NCBI GenBank assembly: GCA_041589295.1
Contig: JBFHVZ010000193.1
Coordinates: 1 to 8,124 of the forward strand
Reading direction: 5' to 3'
DNA from: Bermanella sp041589295
GTDB lineage: Bacteria; Pseudomonadota; Gammaproteobacteria; Pseudomonadales; Oceanobacteraceae
Length of the DNA: 8,124 nucleotides
The position numbers and the translations under genes were made by a program. Shown one piece after another: positions 6,060 to 8,124 of the stretch (within the stretch, counting starts at the first letter, position 1; each line of letters opens with the position of its first letter). A model generated the notes under the pieces. It ran no database searches, was not told where the DNA came from, and saw only the letters and a program-made list of their open reading frames with translations.

Positions 6060-6090
6060 TTTATGACGTGCGCCGATGGTGCGGTGTTAA
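6060..6090 (-). promoter_or_regulatory. Weak candidate promoter for the cytochrome-oxidase-PLP cluster
   Basis: In the 103-base spacer between the LysR stop and the cytochrome start, the minus strand has TTAACA (complement of 6085-6090, five of six to the -35 consensus) and CATAAA (complement of 6060-6065), with a long 19-base gap. A small dyad with arms CCAAT and ATTGG lies just upstream. I see no terminator here, so transcription from the LysR gene could also reach the cluster. Confidence 0.25.
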
Positions 6091-6131
6091 CCCAATAGGT
6101 TCAATTGGCAACTCGGTCACCTGGCCAGAAT

Positions 6132-7031
6132 TCACATCTTTGCTAAGTGTTCTAAGCAAAAATCCATAAACACGCGACTTTTTAATGGCTGAAAGCCCCG
6201 ACTGGGTTGCAGCAACCACGCCGCACTGTCGAAGCTATTAGCGCTCTTTTGATACTGCGGCAGCAGCGCCACCAAGCGCCCTTGCGCCACATCATCCGCC
6301 ACCAACCAACTGGGCAGCAATGCAATGCCCATGCCCGCCAACGCACATTGCCGCACGGTGTCAGAATTATTAAAACGAAACCGGCCAGTGACCGAAACAT
6401 CGGCCACGGCACCGGCATCATCTCGAAAACGCCACGCGCTAGGGCCACCTTCGCGCAAAAAAATAAGACAGTCATGATCAACCAAATCTTGCGGAGTGTC
6501 TGGTTGGCCATGCTCAAGGAGATACTCAGGGGCCGCGCATAACACAAAGCGCATGGCATGTAGCTTGGTGGCCACATAGCCGGAGTCGGACAGCGCACCG
6601 TGCCTGATGGCCACGTCGATGCGCTCTGCCAAAAGATCGACAAATCGATCCAGCTGAATCAACTCCACTTCGACCTGCGGAAACTGAGCACTGAATCGAG
6701 CTAACAACGGCACCAAATGCATTTGCGCATACACCACAGGCGCACTGACGCGCAGCACACCTTTTGGCTCGCCCACGGCATCGCGCACCGCCGATCTGGC
6801 CTCGTCGAAACCACTCACCAAGGGCGCCACCTTTTGAAAAAACACCTCTGCTGCCTCGGTCGGTGTGATTTGCCTTGGGTTGCGCTGAAACAGCTTCACA
6901 CCCAGCTCGGCTTCTAACGCGGCAATGGCCCTAGACACAGAAGACGGCGCCACCACCCGCCGATTAGCGACCTCGGTAAAGCTCAAGCTCCCCATGACTT
7001 CGACAAACAGTTCAACATTGTGCCAATTCAT
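6132..7031 (-). CDS. LysR-family transcriptional regulator
   Basis: The product is 299 residues when started at the ATG at 7031-7029, the normal family length. The first residues MNWHNVELFVEVM open the N-terminal helix-turn-helix (about 4-62), with SFTEVANRRVVAPSSVSRAIAALEAELG around 17-44 and the LFQR-x-P-R-x-I-x-P-T wing at 48-58. The effector domain follows from about 90 (GVLRVSAP) and includes FNNSDTVRQCALAGMGIALLPSWL. It resembles the CrgA/DsdC-like LysR group. An in-frame extension of 17 residues to 7082 lacks family similarity and would consume the promoter; AGGA (complement of 7041-7044) nine bases before the chosen ATG supports this start. It is divergent from azoR, the classic arrangement for control of azoR plus autoregulation. 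It also precedes the cytochrome cluster on the same strand. Its ligand cannot be read from the sequence. Confidence 0.92.
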   Translation of the reverse strand: MNWHNVELFVEVMGSLSFTEVANRRVVAPSSVSRAIAALEAELGVKLFQRNPRQITPTEAAEVFFQKVAPLVSGFDEARSAVRDAVGEPKGVLRVSAPVVYAQMHLVPLLARFSAQFPQVEVELIQLDRFVDLLAERIDVAIRHGALSDSGYVATKLHAMRFVLCAAPEYLLEHGQPDTPQDLVDHDCLIFLREGGPSAWRFRDDAGAVADVSVTGRFRFNNSDTVRQCALAGMGIALLPSWLVADDVAQGRLVALLPQYQKSANSFDSAAWLLQPSRGFQPLKSRVFMDFCLEHLAKM

Positions 7032-7032
7032 A

Positions 7033-7082
7033 ATTGCGCATCCTGCATTTTTAAAATGCACTTTACCGCATTCATTGCGCAT
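7033..7082. repeat. Direct repeat ATTGCGCAT, two copies 41 bp apart
   Basis: ATTGCGCAT occurs at 7033-7041 and 7074-7082, exactly 41 bases apart, or about four helical turns, so both copies face the same side of the helix. The left copy abuts the LysR ribosome binding site. A second repeat, GCATTCATT, occurs at 7068-7076 and 7086-7094. The pair brackets the palindrome at 7044-7060. Likely regulator contacts in the LysR-azoR spacer, though not proven. Confidence 0.5.
7044..7060. promoter_or_regulatory. 17-bp palindrome, probable operator in the LysR-azoR spacer
   Basis: TGCATTTTTAAAATGCA has two perfect 8-base arms around one central base. It overlaps the leader of the LysR gene just upstream of its ribosome binding site. 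It does not fit the strict T-N11-A LysR box about its centre, so it may bind this LysR in a variant form, or another factor. Confidence 0.5.
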
Positions 7083-7107
7083 GTGGCATTCATTATCGTG
7101 GGCCTGT

Positions 7108-7133
7108 CAATCAAAACCCTCAATCAAAACCCT
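7108..7133 (+). repeat. Perfect 13-bp tandem duplication before azoR
   Basis: CAATCAAAACCCT is present twice, head to tail, with no mismatch. It ends two bases before the AAGGA ribosome binding site of azoR (7136-7140), so it lies in the promoter or 5' leader. It could be slippage or a repeated binding element. Copy number may vary among strains. Confidence 0.8.
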
Positions 7134-7147
7134 AAAAGGAAACGACC

Positions 7148-7762
7148 ATGCCCACCTTTCTCATGATTCAAGCCAGCGCCCGTTCACAGGGTTCACACAG
7201 CCGCGAAGTAGCCGACCACCTAATCACCCGCTGGAAAACGGCCCACCCCAACGGCACCGTCATCGAGCGTGACCTCGCCAAGCAGCCTATCCCGCATATT
7301 AGCGAAGACACCATTACCGGATTCTTCACCCCAGAGGACGCCCTCACCGACACACTCAAAGCCGCCAACGCACTGTCTGACCAACTGATTGCCGAAATCG
7401 ACGCCGCCGACACCGTGGTCATCAGCACCCCTATGTACAACTTCAATGTCCCGTCGGCCCTCAAAGCTTGGATCGACCAAGTTTCGCGCGTGAACAAAAC
7501 CTTCAGCTACGACCCAGAACAAGGTTTTGCCGGCTTGGTACAAGGCAAAAAGGTGTACGTGATCGCCGCCACTGGCGCTGTGTTTTCCGACCCGGCACTG
7601 GCCGACATGGATTTTTTACACGGCTACCTCAACGCCATGCTGGGCTTCTTGGGTATGCCCATAGATGAGTACTGGCTGGTCGAAGGCGCGTCTGCCGACC
7701 CGGACACCCTCATCAACAGCAAGCAAGCCGCCGTTAATCACATTAACCAACTGTGGGGGTAA
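7148..7762 (+). CDS. azoR: FMN-dependent NADH-azoreductase
   Basis: A 204-residue flavodoxin-fold protein of the usual AzoR length. The N-terminal strand and phosphate loop (MIQASARSQGSHSR, 6-19) bind the FMN phosphate. RDLAKQPIPH (41-50) and the signature PMYNFNVPSALKAWID (95-110) closely match E. coli AzoR, as does the ATGAVFSD loop (141-148). The enzyme is a cytosolic homodimer that reduces quinones and azo compounds with NADH and is commonly induced by electrophile or quinone stress. AAGGA seven bases before the ATG supports the start. A LysR gene is divergent upstream and an oxidoreductase gene starts two bases downstream, so azoR leads an operon probably under that LysR. The gene is notably C-rich on its coding strand and higher in G+C than the genes at the left of the window. 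Confidence 0.93.
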   Translation: MPTFLMIQASARSQGSHSREVADHLITRWKTAHPNGTVIERDLAKQPIPHISEDTITGFFTPEDALTDTLKAANALSDQLIAEIDAADTVVISTPMYNFNVPSALKAWIDQVSRVNKTFSYDPEQGFAGLVQGKKVYVIAATGAVFSDPALADMDFLHGYLNAMLGFLGMPIDEYWLVEGASADPDTLINSKQAAVNHINQLWG

Positions 7763-7764
7763 CC

Positions 7765-8124
7765 ATGCAAAGCATTAGCGTTTTAGGGCTTGGGGCCATG
7801 GGCAGCCGCATGGCCGAACGGCTCATAAAAGCCGGATATGACGTACACGTCTGGAACCGATCCCCCAACCCCATGGCCGCGCTGCGAACATTGGGGGCGA
7901 CAACACATGCCACACCCAAAGCAGCAGCCCATGCCGGTGACGTGGTGATCGCCATGGTCACCGACGACGACGCATCCCGCGACCTTTGGTTACAACCAGA
8001 TTCCGGCGCGCTGTACGGGCTAAAGCCAAACACGCTGGCTATCGAAAGCAGCACCCTAAGCCCAAGCTGGGTAACTCAACTAGCCGACAAGGTGAACAAA
8101 GTCGCCGCGTTTTTAGAAGCCCCC
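7765..8124 (+). CDS. NAD(P)-dependent 3-hydroxyisobutyrate dehydrogenase-family oxidoreductase (5' part)
   Basis: The first 120 codons are present and the frame is still open at the right edge; about 290 residues would be usual. The N-terminal Rossmann fold begins SVLGLGAMGSRMAERLIKAG (5-24), with GLGAMG (8-13) as the dinucleotide loop and VWNRSP (29-34) after the second strand. N30 and R31 at the end of that strand favour NADP over NAD. VVIAMVTDDDA (69-79) and IESSTLSP (99-106) follow the beta-hydroxyacid dehydrogenase pattern, and the window ends at EAP, just where the substrate motif [DE]APVSGG would continue. The start lies two bases after the azoR stop with GGGGG at 7755-7759 as ribosome binding site, so the two are translated from one message. 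The substrate is unknown: hydroxyisobutyrate, tartronate semialdehyde, succinic semialdehyde or glyoxylate are family options. Confidence 0.9.
   Translation, partial: MQSISVLGLGAMGSRMAERLIKAGYDVHVWNRSPNPMAALRTLGATTHATPKAAAHAGDVVIAMVTDDDASRDLWLQPDSGALYGLKPNTLAIESSTLSPSWVTQLADKVNKVAAFLEAP

Noticed and set aside
6182..6643. Second long minus-strand frame of 153 codons within the LysR gene
   Set aside because: Its translation is rich in Trp, Cys and Met with no family resemblance. It is a shadow frame of the LysR effector domain.
7032..7082. N-terminal extension of the LysR regulator by 17 codons
   Set aside because: LysR proteins begin a few residues before the helix-turn-helix, and MNWHNVELF fits that with AGGA upstream. 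The extension covers the palindrome and promoter region.
7743..8054. Minus-strand frame opposite the dehydrogenase gene
   Set aside because: The plus strand carries the GLGAMG Rossmann motif and a ribosome binding site coupled to azoR, so the minus frame is a shadow.

Overview
The window reads as chromosomal DNA of a gammaproteobacterium, probably aquatic or marine. The basis is the mix of families: a PecS/PecM-like regulator-exporter pair, a cytochrome c5-type lipoprotein, Tat-exported redox enzymes and an E. coli-like AzoR. I cannot name a genus. Genes are tightly packed and no stretch over 300 bases lacks a gene. I see no tRNA, rRNA, CRISPR array, insertion sequence, integrase or origin.

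Left part (1-1130). A gene on the minus strand runs off the left edge. It encodes a two-helix membrane module resembling NrtS-type nitrate/nitrite transporters, followed by a helical tail. Next comes a MarR-family repressor of the PecS type (549-1046, minus). It is divergent from a ten-helix EamA/DMT exporter (1156-2043, plus). The space between them holds two related 18-bp palindromes, each overlapping a candidate promoter, as expected for a repressor controlling itself and its exporter.

Middle (2036-6028). A DUF1461-like membrane protein (2144-2860, plus) follows a short open frame of unknown meaning and ends tail-to-tail, with a 6-bp overlap, against a minus-strand cluster. In transcription order that cluster is a cytochrome c5-like lipoprotein (5675-6028), a Tat-exported aldonolactone oxidase/dehydrogenase of the ALO family (4177-5604), and a Tat-exported PLP enzyme of the DSD1/D-threonine aldolase fold (2855-4153). 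All three products should act outside the cytoplasmic membrane. I infer one cell-envelope oxidative pathway in which the flavoenzyme passes electrons to the cytochrome. This is the most interesting part of the window, partly because PLP enzymes are rarely exported and this one lacks the family's usual metal-binding His-x-Cys.

Right part (6132-8124). A LysR regulator (minus) is divergent from an FMN-dependent NADH-azoreductase (azoR). Two bases after azoR lies the start of a 3-hydroxyisobutyrate dehydrogenase-family oxidoreductase, cut by the right edge. The LysR-azoR spacer is dense with repeats: a 17-bp palindrome, a 9-bp direct repeat at 41-bp spacing, and a perfect 13-bp tandem duplication just before the azoR ribosome binding site. 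Base composition in the azoR region is clearly richer in G+C (34-39 per 60 in two sampled lines) than in the DUF1461 region (26 per 60 in two sampled lines).
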